This document shows, in pieces, positions 48,621-58,799 of a stretch of 64,000 nucleotides of DNA. Position 1 is the stretch's first letter. Every line of letters starts with the position of its first letter. Made by a program: the position numbers and the translations under genes. The DNA lies in the NCBI GenBank assembly GCA_003254925.1, contig QANZ01034463.1, positions 217,332 to 281,331 of the forward strand. The letters are read 5' to 3'. The notes beneath the pieces were generated by a model. The model searched no databases. It had not been told where the DNA came from and saw only the letters and a list, made by a program, of their open reading frames with translations. This DNA is from Chamaecrista fasciculata (taxonomy: Eukaryota > Streptophyta > Magnoliopsida > Fabales > Fabaceae).

Positions 48621-48710
48621 TATTGTTATGTGTTGTAGTACTGTTGATGTTGTTGTTGTGAGCTTCTTCAATTCTCTCTCTGAAGCTTGCTGTGTGTGTA
48701 AGTGTGTGAG

Positions 48711-48733
48711 AGAAAGAGAGAGAGAGAGAGAGT
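48711..48733 (-). repeat. (CT)n tract in the MAP3K leader
   Basis: Pyrimidine repeat on the gene strand, about 90 bp upstream of the start codon. Such tracts are common in plant 5' leaders. Confidence 0.75.
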
Positions 48734-48834
48734 AAAGACAGAGAGTAACAATAATGATGGATTGATGCCGAGAGACGGCCAGATGGATGGAAGGTGATGG
48801 GTGGAAATGGAACTGAAAAAAGAAGGCCAAAGTG

Positions 48835-49792
48835 TAAATTTGGTCCCATATTTTTTACTCAATTCCCAATTTGATTTTATATCTTTCTTTTGCAGTTTTG
48901 GTCCAATATATTTGCAAAAGGTCCCAATTTTGGTCCCATATATTTTAGTCATGTTGCAGAATTAGGCCTATATCTTTGTAAAATGATTAACCATTTGTTG
49001 ATTTTTTTTAAAGATATGAGTCAACTTCTAAACCTGATCCAAAGATATAGAACGAATTTTATAATGGCAAAAGACTCTTTCGTGCCCCTAACGTTTGGGG
49101 CCAGTTTCAGTTATACCCCTAACGTTTACTTTGTGTCAATTATGCCCCAATATGAAACGTTGGTGCCGATTATACCTTAACCTTAATTTTTTTGGGCCAA
49201 AGTCCTATTTTGGTCCCTCAAGTTTGCTCAAAGTTCCGGTTTGATCCCTCAAGTATCCGGTGAATTTTTCGACGAGATACATGGCGGCCCCAACGACTAC
49301 GAAAACTCCTAATCCAAGGTTTTTTTACCTCCCGAGCTCAATGGCGGCCTTCATTTTGCGAACAAATGACCGGAAATATGATTTTCGGCGATTGTGTAAT
49401 TTTACGATGACTATGTAATTTTTTGGCGGTTTGCCAGTCATTTTTTTTTACAAAATGGATGCTGTCATTGAACTCAGGAAGTCAAAAAATCTTGGATTAG
49501 GAGTTTTTATAGTTGTCGGGGCCGCCGTGTATCTCGCCAGAAAGTTCGCCAGAGTCTTGAGGGTCCAAAACGGAACTTTGAGCAAACTTGAGGGATCAAA
49601 ATAGGACTTTGGCACAAAAAAATTAAAATTATGATATAATTGACACCAACGTTTCACATTGGTGGCATAACTGACACAAAACAAACATTAGGGACATGAA
49701 AGGGTCTTTTACCTTTTATAATTAACCCAAAGATATATGTTTCTAAATCTATAAAAAAAAAAAAAGATATAGGACCAAATTGGGACATGGCA
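48835..49792. mobile_element. Outer inverted-repeat element, interrupted by another
   Basis: Left end (AAATTTGGTCCCATATTTTT...) and right end (AAGATATAGGACCAAATTGG) are inverted relatives, separated by the insertion at 49066-49713. I see no clear outer target duplication. An N lies at 49794. Confidence 0.45.
49066..49713. mobile_element. Long inverted-repeat (Mutator-like) element, 648 bp, perfect 9-bp duplication
   Basis: Perfect duplication TTTTATAAT at 49057-49065 and 49714-49722. The left arm (49066 to about 49318) and right arm (about 49484 to 49713) are inverted copies over roughly 230-250 bp, including ATTAGGAGTTTT and GGCGGCCCC segments near the centre. The transcript would fold into a long hairpin. 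Confidence 0.85.
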
Positions 49793-50194
49793 CNGACACA
49801 AAACAAACGAGTAAACTCCCAAATTGGTCCCTGGATTATTGGGTCGCTGACAGATTGGTCCTTAATTTATGGAAATTGACAAATAGATCCCCGAATTTTA
49901 CAAACGTTAGTCAAATTGGTCCCCGAAGCAGTTAACTGCTGACGCAGCAGTTGGAAAACTAGAAAAAAAGCCAACTGTGCATGCCACATCAGCATTAATA
50001 ATAAAAAAAATATTTCATTCAAAATTCAAATAGGTCCCTGAGTTATATTTTTATCTCATTATTCTCAATTTCCCCTCTTTTTCATCATCTTCATTCATTT
50101 TAGTCCCAAATCCTCAAAATAAAATTGTAAAATGTCCCAAAACTCTTCCAAACATTCCAGTTTAGTCCNACACTTTATAAAATTAAAATGCTTA

Positions 50195-50396
50195 AAATAA
50201 GCTAATAAAATTTGACCCAGTTAGTAAGAAGTCGACTCATAACTTACAAGTTATGAGTTCGATTCTCATTGCTAAATGTAAGGGCCTTGTTAGTAGGCGA
50301 TCTATAAGTACCTCTGTAAACGCTCACAGAAGTTGAAGGCTTGCCCTTAACTTGGTGAGTCCTCGAGGCTCAACCAACTTAAACTTTCAAATAAAA
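50195..50396 (+). mobile_element. tRNA-derived SINE, family 2
   Basis: Flanked by AAAATGCTTA at 50185-50194 and 50397-50406. B box AGTTATGAGTTCGATTCTC and the conserved GGCGATCTATAAG body are present; tail is A-rich. More diverged than 41770-41954. An N at 50169 lies just upstream. Confidence 0.75.
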
Positions 50397-50426
50397 AAAA
50401 TGCTTATAACAATTCCCAAAGCAAAA

Positions 50427-50658
50427 TTATAAATAATCTCAAAGAAAAATATATTAATATCAATATTTATGGTTAAACTAATGGATTTACTCTACATAAA
50501 CTATAGAGTATACTAACATTTTGGTACATAAAATATTATTGAGCTGACAATTCGATTCCTGAAATATTAAAATACACATTTAATCTTTAAAAGGTTAAAA
50601 TGATATATTTTTTAATCTCTAAAAGATTAAAATAATATATTGTTTAGTCCATACAAAT
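50427..50658 (+). repeat. 230-bp direct repeat, copy 1
   Basis: Starts TTATAAATAATCTCAAAG and ends TTTAGTCCATACAAAT. Over 95 per cent identical by eye to 52578-52807. It follows AAAA, an acceptable Helitron A|T insertion point. Confidence 0.9.
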
Positions 50659-52577
50659 AATATATTATTCAGAATTTCTATGTTTTGAAGAACAAAAATG
50701 CCTACAGAGTTACCATTTGTAGCACTAACCTCTTATTTAGCAATAATATCATTATTTCACCCTATTTTTCTTAGCTGCAATAACACAACCCATCATCTAT
50801 TTATTTAGAACACTATTTTTTGGCTTCTTAACAAATTTTGTTATTGAATCCACACTGTTGCAGTCATAATCATCAAATTTTGTTCATAACTGAAGTGAAA
50901 TGCCTACAAACATAGCATTTTTAGCACTATAATGCCCACATACTTAGCATTTGTAGCGGTTAGCATTTTTTTTTATTGAATTCGCTTAGCTCCACTCAAA
51001 TCAGACTTTCTATGTTTTAAAAGTGCTACTATAATACCTAAAGACTTAACATTTTTAGCACTGTCATGTCATTTAGCACTAACATCATTACTTCAGTCTA
51101 TTTTTCTTAGTAGAAATCATTCTTAAATTGAATGAAAAACAATAGGCCTCTATCTTAACTTCAGTGACGCATTCTTAATTTGTTTTCTTCTAAATGCTTG
51201 GTTCTATTTCTTGGTTCATTGCCATTGACAGAGTGATTAAATGATATGATTTTTCTCAAAAATATAATATTTAACTGTTACTCCCTTTTAAAATATATCA
51301 TGACAGTAAAATGATTAAATTCTGGACAGTTAAAATTATTGTTTCTGGATACAATTAATTGATAATAATAAATAAGTTATTATTTTTGGCTTGGTGTAGT
51401 CATGAACAGAAGAATTAGATAACTTTAGGATTTGAAAAAGAGGTCTAAATGTTTAAAATAACAGTCTATTTATAAATTGGTAATTGTTTGTTATATTATC
51501 AACTCTGCTTAATTATATTATGGTTGTTATGAAATAATCAAGAAGCACTCTTGCCATGTTGATGTGGTGGCAATACTCTTTTGTGTGCTGAATTATATAT
51601 TGATTTTAAACCCAAAGTTTGTTATGTGGGTCTTCTTTCTTAAGTTTTGAAATTTGACCTATATGAGAAGAATTTTTACAACTCTACATGAGGAGATTCC
51701 CTCATGATTTTGGGCTTGACTAAATCATCAGCCTCTGTTGATGTAGAATACTAACTCACCTATGCTTTTGATTTTGTGAATTATGAAACGTGGCCTAACA
51801 CTGCAAGACCCTCAAACAGCAAAGGATAACCACAAATAGAAGTGAATAATATGACTTGGTGATTTTCATGAATTTAATTGCAAGTGAATTTAACAAAGTA
51901 ATGCTTGGTGTTTCAAGTGAATTTAACAAAGTAATGCTGTCTCCGCTGAGGTGTCGCTTTTCTGTGGCGAGTTCTCTCAAATTCACACTAATTTAATTGC
52001 AAGGCATTACATTAATCTTATAGCTGTCATTTTTGCTTTGTGATATTTAATGTACAAAAGTGATAGATTCTTAATTGATGTTATGAAATTATTCTGGAGG
52101 ATATAGCTGATCCTTGCTGTTTAATTTTCTGATGCCTCTGCTGAAATTTGATGTTTAGTTTCTGAGCATTTGATGAAAATGGCTCTTTGATCTTTGATGC
52201 CTCTGCTGAAATTTAATCCACGTTTTTTTACTTTCAGTTATAGCTGTCATCTTTGCTTTATAATATTTAATGTACAAAAGTGATAGATTCTTATTTGATA
52301 TTACGAAATTATTCTTTCGGTTATAGCTGAAACTTGCTGTTTAATGTGCTCCTTTCTTGACTGAAATTTGCTCTTTAGTAGCTGCCTTTGCTGAAAATAA
52401 CTGTTTGATTTTTGTGGCTCTATTGAAATTTAATAGCTGAAACTTGCTAACAATTTTTATTTCGTATGTAATGCTACTAATATTATATGTGAAAAGTATT
52501 TTAATATCTATGATATCAATATATGTGTGATGTACTAAAATGAGAAAACTCGTGCGAAAGCACAGGTCTCATACTAG
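50659..52577 (+). mobile_element. Helitron-like segment between the 230-bp repeats
   Basis: About 1.9 kb ending in a GTGC-GAAA-GCAC hairpin (52552-52563) and CTAG (52574-52577) followed by T, a Helitron-type 3' end. The 5' TC end was not found. Inside, a roughly 100-bp stretch is duplicated (about 52020-52130 and 52240-52350; TAATGTACAAAAGTGATAGA in both), and short repeats of TAGCATTTTTAGCACT-type sequence occur near 50720-51080. No coding sequence. Confidence 0.5.
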
Positions 52578-52807
52578 TTATAAATAATCTCAAAGAAAAA
52601 TATATTAATATCAATATTTATGGTTAAACTAATGGATTTACTCTACATAAACTATAATATACTAACATTTTGGTCCATAAAATATTATTGAGCTGACAAT
52701 TCGATTCCTGAAATATTAAAATACACATTTAATCTTTAAAAGGTTAAAATGATATACTTTTTAATCTCTAAAAGATTAAAATAATATATTATTTAGTCCA
52801 TATAAAT
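52578..52807 (+). repeat. 230-bp direct repeat, copy 2
   Basis: Begins at exactly the base after the Helitron-like CTAG end. Matches 50427-50658 with a few substitutions and a 2-bp gap. Confidence 0.9.
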
Positions 52808-53584
52808 GACTAATCATTATACTATTTTGATACTTCAAGAACTATATTGTAAACTTCAATCTTTTAGTGACTGAGTTGTTAGCTCAATAATCATTTAGGG
52901 ACTAAATTATTATTTTACTCTAACTTATAAAACAATCAAAAAACTGTCGGCGTTAAAGACGCAAACTTGTACGCGCTTTAGAGATGGTCCCACCATGCTT
53001 CCTAGATCATGGAAGTTTAGGTTGAATCCTTTTCCATTTTATTTGTGTTTAGGTTGTGAGAATTTGTCTTTATTTATAGAACGTAACAATGAAGAAAAAA
53101 CACTTAGAATATCATGGAAGTTTTCTTATATTTTTTAATTTTGTCTTTTTGAAGCTTTTGGTTATTGAATGAATAAAAACTTGCTTATAATAAACTTTTA
53201 ATTTGTCCATTTTGTGTTGTCTCTTCTGTTTTTCATAAATTCTGTCGTTGGATGGGAAAGACATTTGGGAAAATACATTAGGCCTGCTTTTTTAAATGCT
53301 TGTTATTAAATCTATTTTGACAACAAGGATGAGTGGATGTTGATTGAACTAATAAAAAATTAATCCAGCCCGATATAAATATTGTGCTTTTGTTATTTAA
53401 TTTTTAAGTATAATGATGATTTTTGTCCTATATATGTATAAAGATTACTAACTACATATTCCTTTTGATAATCTTCCCAACATATAACGTTTTTCGATTC
53501 CTTATTATGATAGTTTTTTTTCTTTCTCGTATCAGCTAATTTTGACCTCTCACACTCACATATATATATATATAATTATATATA
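52808..53584. other. Intergenic; nothing recognised
   Basis: AT-rich sequence with no supported gene or element. Confidence 0.5.
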
Positions 53585-53763
53585 CTAGGGGCTTTGCGTG
53601 CCCTAACGGACACGCAAATATGTATGTAAAATAAATAAGAGACTAAATCGTTAACTCAGTAAAAAAGAAGGAATCAAATAATAATTTTCCTCTTATTATG
53701 AATTTTGTACTATAGTTTTAAAATGTGGACGACCAAAAAAGGGTGAAGCCATATAATATAAGA
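53585..53763 (-). mobile_element. Non-autonomous Helitron, 179 bp
   Basis: On the minus strand: TCTTATATTATATGGCTTCA at the 5' end, a GCGTGTCC-GTTA-GGGCACGC stem, then AAAGCCC and CTAG at the 3' end, followed by T. Same length as and near-identical to 61863-62041. Canonical Helitron structure. Confidence 0.85.
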
Positions 53764-53810
53764 TATATATTAAAAGTAGTTAAGTAAATAAATTTAAGCT
53801 AAGAATGAAA

Positions 53811-54000
53811 CAACAACAACAACCAAAGCCTTATCCCACTAGGTGGGTCGGCTATATGAATCAACTGACGCCATCGTGTTCTATCCTTTCACATGTCAAC
53901 TGTAAAGTTATTGAAAGCTAGATCTTTTCGGATATATAATTTTTTGGATAGTTTTCTTTGGTCTTTCCTTTCTTCGGGTTATAGGATTCTCTACCATTTG
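53811..54000 (-). mobile_element. 5'-truncated RTE-type LINE fragment, 190 bp
   Basis: Perfect 15-bp target duplication AAGCTAAGAATGAAA at 53796-53810 and 54001-54015. Minus-strand 3' end carries (TTG)n preceded by the common plant motif complementary to AAAGCCTTATCCCACTAGGT. Short, 5'-truncated and TTG-tailed, as expected for plant RTE elements; the family is named from memory of that 3' end. Confidence 0.75.
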
Positions 54001-54015
54001 AAGCTAAGAATGAAA

Positions 54016-54723
54016 AAATAAATAATATAAAATAGAAAACGTAACAGATGACTCATAGCTTACATATATTGAATAGAAAAGGTGAGCACCTCATATATTA
54101 GCAGGCTAACCCCTTACGTTAAATCCAGCATTCTTTTAATATTAATTTCTTTTATACAACTAGTAACCCTAAAGTGATAAGAATCTATTTACAACAGTCT
54201 TATAATTAAACAACTATCAGATTACAATTTCTCAACTGTAAACTTGAGATGATGATTATTATAAGTACATGAATGTATTATTTACTATAGACTAACATAA
54301 TTAATTAAGAAAGGCCTATAACATATATATATATAGACTTCAGAAACTGAGGCTTGCCTTTAACTGTATCAATTACAACAATACCATTAAACTAATTCTT
54401 ATATCATACAATCTTTTCCTTTATAATAATAACATAATGTAATTAATAAAAACAACTATTACAAGGAAACAGAAGAGCAAAATTAAATTAAATCACCCCC
54501 AATCTAAATCATTTATTGAAAATATATCCAAATTATTTTGTACTAGTAACTCACTTTGATTTTCTTAGATAGATCCAATTCATTAAAGAAAACTAATAAA
54601 AAACCAAATCAATTATAAAAATACATGAAATATATAGGAATCAACCCCTCAAAAAAGGCACCCAGTATATTTACATATTTTTTTTATAATCTTCATTAAT
54701 ACATATAAACTGGATCTATCTAT
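54016..54723. other. Downstream of the WRKY gene; nothing recognised
   Basis: AT-rich; probably includes the WRKY 3' UTR. Confidence 0.5.
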
Positions 54724-57700
54724 TTAAGAATTCTTCTCTGTACCATTGGAGCTACTACCATTGTTGCAACCACTAACCCTATTATTAGGACCAAAAGAAG
54801 AAGATCCATTAATATTAATGGGATGATGATGATGATGGCTCTGATCTTTATTAATGAGAGATGTTATAGCTGCAGCAACAGCAACCCTAATCTTAGGATC
54901 TGTACTACTGGCATTAATATTAACTGATGACACATTATTATTATGATTACTAATATTTTCTTCTGCTTTCCTAGGGCTGAGAAAATTGTTCATCATCATC
55001 AACCTGTTTGGCATCCAAGAAAATCCAGGTTGAGCTGTTGGAATATTATTATTGGAGGAGCTGGCACCATAGAATCTAGGGTTGTTATTATTAATAATAT
55101 TATTTGTGAGATCAAAGACAAGCCCTTTGGAAGGGTCATAATTAGGGTTTAGAGGGTAGATATTATGGTGGAAGAAACCATTATTATTGTTGTTGATGGT
55201 GGTTTTGTAATTATTATTGTTAGGGATGAAAGAATTGGTAGGTTGTGATGATGATGATGATGAGATGATAGGGTTGTGTGAGTGATGATCTTGAAAAATG
55301 AAGGAAGCAGCTGAAGCTGTGGAAGCCATGGCAGTTGCACCCACAGGAAGTGGATGGTTGTGTGTTCCTTCATAGGTTGTGATCAGTATGGACATGTCCT
55401 CTAAACATCTTTGTACCTATTTGAAAAAAATTAATATATATAATTGAAGAGTAAAAGAGTATATAAAATGATTCCCAAAAATATAGCTAGCTAAGATAAA
55501 ATTTAAGCACTACATATATATTCCAATGTATTTACCATCAGATCATTCAAGAAATTTAGACAAGATAACATTTCAAAGAATCACTCATTTATATAGGTTA
55601 ATGTAAGAGATATGTTTATTAAAAATAAGGTCAACCAACAAGTGTTTAGTGTAGCAGCTAGGCGAGCTACATTCTAAGGAGAGGACCCAAGTTCGATTCT
55701 TAGAGTCGACATTGTTGGGAGGGCTCTGACCATTTTGTCTCTAAGGCCCACTTAACCAAAAAACAAAGGTCAAAATTATATTTTGGTCCATTAAATTTTA
55801 CGTTGGTCATCCTAAGACTTTCATTTATTTAAAAAAAAAAATTCAAAAGGATTTGATACCCTAATTCTGTTAAATATGGCATTACATACAGAAGGATAGT
55901 AATTACTATGCTTTTAACGTGTGAACAAAACAACTAAACACTTTAACAAATTCATACTTAAAATTAGCTATGATATATAGATCATTACAGATTAAAATAC
56001 TTAGCTTGTCAAATTTAAGTGCAATTTAATAAATGATAATAAATAAAAACAATATTCATATTATTTACCTGTTTTCGGACAGGACAACCTGGGGCTACAG
56101 TGCATCGATAGTAGGCACGAGGGCATGGATTTCCTTTTGCAATCTTTTGCCCATATTTTCTCCATTGACACCCATCATTCATCTAATACAAATACAATTA
56201 TATATATTACACACCACACTACTAATCAAACTTTGAGATTTTGTTTAATAATCAATATATTCTAATAGTTATCATCAATTCATCATCATCTATATATATT
56301 GAATAAAATAACAACTATGATTATGGATTATATATGTAGGTACTATCATTTCAGCCCATAATTTTTTGAAATGTTGGATTGAGTTCTAAATTGTTTTTAT
56401 TTGTCACAATTTAATTCTTCTACATACATTATTTCAATTCTACAGAATCTAAATTGCAACGAGTCATAAATTTTGATAAAAGTACTCTTGGTACCCCAAA
56501 GTATGGAGTTAGTTTCAATTGTACCCTCAAATTTTTTTGGGTCAATTGTACCCCTAAAATATGCAGTTTGGATCTCCTACAATACACTATAGGTGAAGTG
56601 CTGAGAGAGAAAGAAACATCTAGAGAGAGAAAGTATTAGTGAGACTAATTAAGGCCTACATCTCTGACACTTTCTCTCTATTCTAGATGTTCATTTCTCT
56701 CTCAACACTTCACCTATATATATAGTGCACTAGAGAACTCATGCTCTAAAATATGTGGTTAATTTCATTTGTACCCCAAAATTTTTTTAAGGTCAATTAT
56801 ACCCCTAATTTTTTATTTTGTGTCAATTGTACCCACCCAATTTGGAACTACAATTGACTCAAAAAACCTTTGGGGGAACAATTGACCCAAAAAAAACTTT
56901 GAAGGTACAACTTAAACTGACTTCATACTTTAGGGATACCAAAAGTACTTTTTTCAAATTAAATTGATAGTTTACTCTATTTGTCTATATATATATTCAT
57001 TATATTGTATTAATTGTATACTAATAAGAACTCACTTACAGTGGCAGTGTCACATCTTGCTCTGACTGAAACCCTAGCTTTCTTGTTAAGAGGATGAGAG
57101 GCAACATGGGAAGAAGAAGTTGTAGTTGCATTATTAGCAGCAGGAAATAATAAGTGTTGATGATTATTGTCATTAATCTTGTTTTGCTGCTGCTCTGATG
57201 ATGATAATGATGGTGCAAAACTAGCTTCCAATTGATGTTGTTTGTGAATATTAATGCTCTTGTCTTCTTCTTTGCTTGTAGTAGTCTGTAGCCTCAATGA
57301 TAATCCCAAATCACTCTCACTAATAATATTATTAGTGGTTGGTGAGATTGTTGTTGTTGGTGGTGGTGGTCCTTCTTCTTCTTCATCTTCTTCTTTGCTT
57401 GTGGGGTTTGCAATATTATTATTGTCTTGAAGTGAGAGAAGAGAGATTTGAGGATCCTATAAATGAGATCTAGAGTAATTAATGCAACTTAGAATAATTA
57501 ATATATATGTATATATATATCATGCACAATTCAATATTAATTGAAGAATATTGAACTATTGAAGTAGGTACTATATATATATATATATATATAGCTATAG
57601 AATAGTGGATTCTTCGATTGGATCTCATCATCATACATTTTGTTTTTAATTCTATATTATATAAACTATATAGTTGTCATAGTTTTGTGAGTATATATAG

Positions 57701-58585
57701 TAATTAGATCCCTCAAATTATTGTTTTATGTTGCCTCGTAACTAATAAGAGAAGACTATTTTGAAAACAGATCATAGTCTTTCAAGGGCTAAAAATAAAT
57801 AATGAGATTTAAAAAATCTACAAATTCTTCATATTTCCATTATCAGAATTTTCAAGACATATAAATAAAAAAAAAAGAACTCAATTATAGAGTATTAGAT
57901 TGTAAAATTAAAAACTTAAAATTATTTTATAATTTATAATTCAAAAATCAAAATCTATATCTCAGGAACACCTTAATTGAAATAAATCAAGCCTATTATA
58001 CATATATGTGTGTTCATGCATTAATTTGATCAATCCATTAATTATTAATTCTATTACCTTGTTTTTGTTATTATTGTTGTGGTGATGAATGGCTGCAAGT
58101 TTCATTTGAAGATCATAGTAATCTTTCATGGTTTGCTCCACTACTCTCTTCAAAATTCTGTTTTCCTCTTTCATACGATCCATCTCCATTTGTAACACAC
58201 TCAACTCCTGCAAATCAACATTAACATTTATAATTATCTCTTAAATAATTATAATTAAAGATTAACTTCTTAATTAACTTTGTGAGAGAGAGAGAGATAG
58301 AGATTAATTACAAAGAATTAATATGGCTATTTATCAGATTAATTATATATATAATTATAATTTAAGTACCTGTTTTGTAGTGATGTTTTCTTCTTCATCA
58401 TCATCATCAACTTCACCTGCAGTACTCATGAGTTCATGAGCTTCTTCTTCTTCTTCTTGCTTATTATTTATTGTCTCTGCCTTCTTTTCATCATCATCAT
58501 CATCATGATTTCTCATTCTTTCTTCTTCTTCTTCTTCTTCTTTTTGCTTGGCAATATGTATCTTCAAAGAGAGATCAATTTCCAT
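54724..58585 (-). CDS. WRKY transcription factor, group IIb, WRKY72/61/9-like
   Basis: 529 residues from five exons joined in frame: 58585-58370, 58207-58058, 57456-57040, 56182-56069, 55416-54724. Order: N-terminal acidic region with Glu and Asp runs coded by GAA/GAT repeats, a leucine-rich coiled coil in exon 2 ([19 protein letters not shown]), a basic [10 protein letters not shown] segment, the WRKY domain (WRKYGQK) with a C-X5-C-X23-H-X-H zinc finger (CTVAPGC to THNH), and an Asn/His/Ser-rich C-terminus. The intron inside the WRKY domain after PVRKQ is the V-type intron of groups IIa/IIb, and [14 protein letters not shown] following the finger fits the WRKY72 clade. Such proteins bind W boxes and act in defence or development. 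Complete and apparently functional. Confidence 0.94.
55635..55765 (+). mobile_element. tRNA-derived SINE, family 3 (in WRKY intron 4)
   Basis: Flanked by AAGGTCAA at 55627-55634 and 55766-55773. B-box-like GGACCCAAGTTCGATTCTTAG, ending in an A-run. Sequence differs from SINE families 1 and 2. Confidence 0.55.
56475..56955. mobile_element. Inverted-repeat element in WRKY intron 3
   Basis: Ends GATAAAAGTACTCTTGGTAC and the near complement of it (GAAAAAAGTACTTTTGGTAT). Inside, CTTCACCTATA and AGAGAGAAA blocks are also inverted (near 56590-56640 and 56670-56720). No clear target duplication. Confidence 0.5.
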
Positions 58586-58708
58586 CTTTGTGATATCTAC
58601 TTCTTCTTCTTCTTCAATTCAATGGAATGAGAGAGATCAATTTAAAGACTTATTTAATAATGCAATGCAATTTGTAGAATCTCTCCCTTTGTCCTCATCT
58701 CTCTCTCT

Positions 58709-58717
58709 TATATATAT
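58709..58717 (-). promoter_or_regulatory. TATA box of the WRKY gene
   Basis: Minus-strand TATATATAA, about 124 bp upstream of the start codon. Confidence 0.5.
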
Positions 58718-58749
58718 AAATTAATTATGATGCTTTTGAGGCACACCCT

Positions 58750-58791
58750 AGTCAATTCCTCACACAAGGACGCATCTAATAAGCTTTGACT
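58750..58791. promoter_or_regulatory. Two W boxes upstream of the WRKY gene
   Basis: AGTCAA (58750-58755, a W box on the minus strand) and TTGACT (58786-58791, on the plus strand), 30 bp apart in opposite orientation, 165-206 bp upstream of the ATG and just beyond the TATA box. W boxes are WRKY binding sites and are often found in WRKY promoters, so auto- or cross-regulation is possible. Confidence 0.5.
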
Positions 58792-58799
58792 TTATTTGC

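Noticed and set aside
48621..48830. N-terminal extension of the MAP3K protein
   Set aside because: Sequence is low-complexity, covers a CT-rich leader, and has no family similarity; [11 protein letters not shown] is the natural start.
44780..58585. Defence gene cluster of MAP3K and WRKY acting together
   Set aside because: The two genes are 6 kb apart with many TEs between; adjacency alone is not evidence of co-function.
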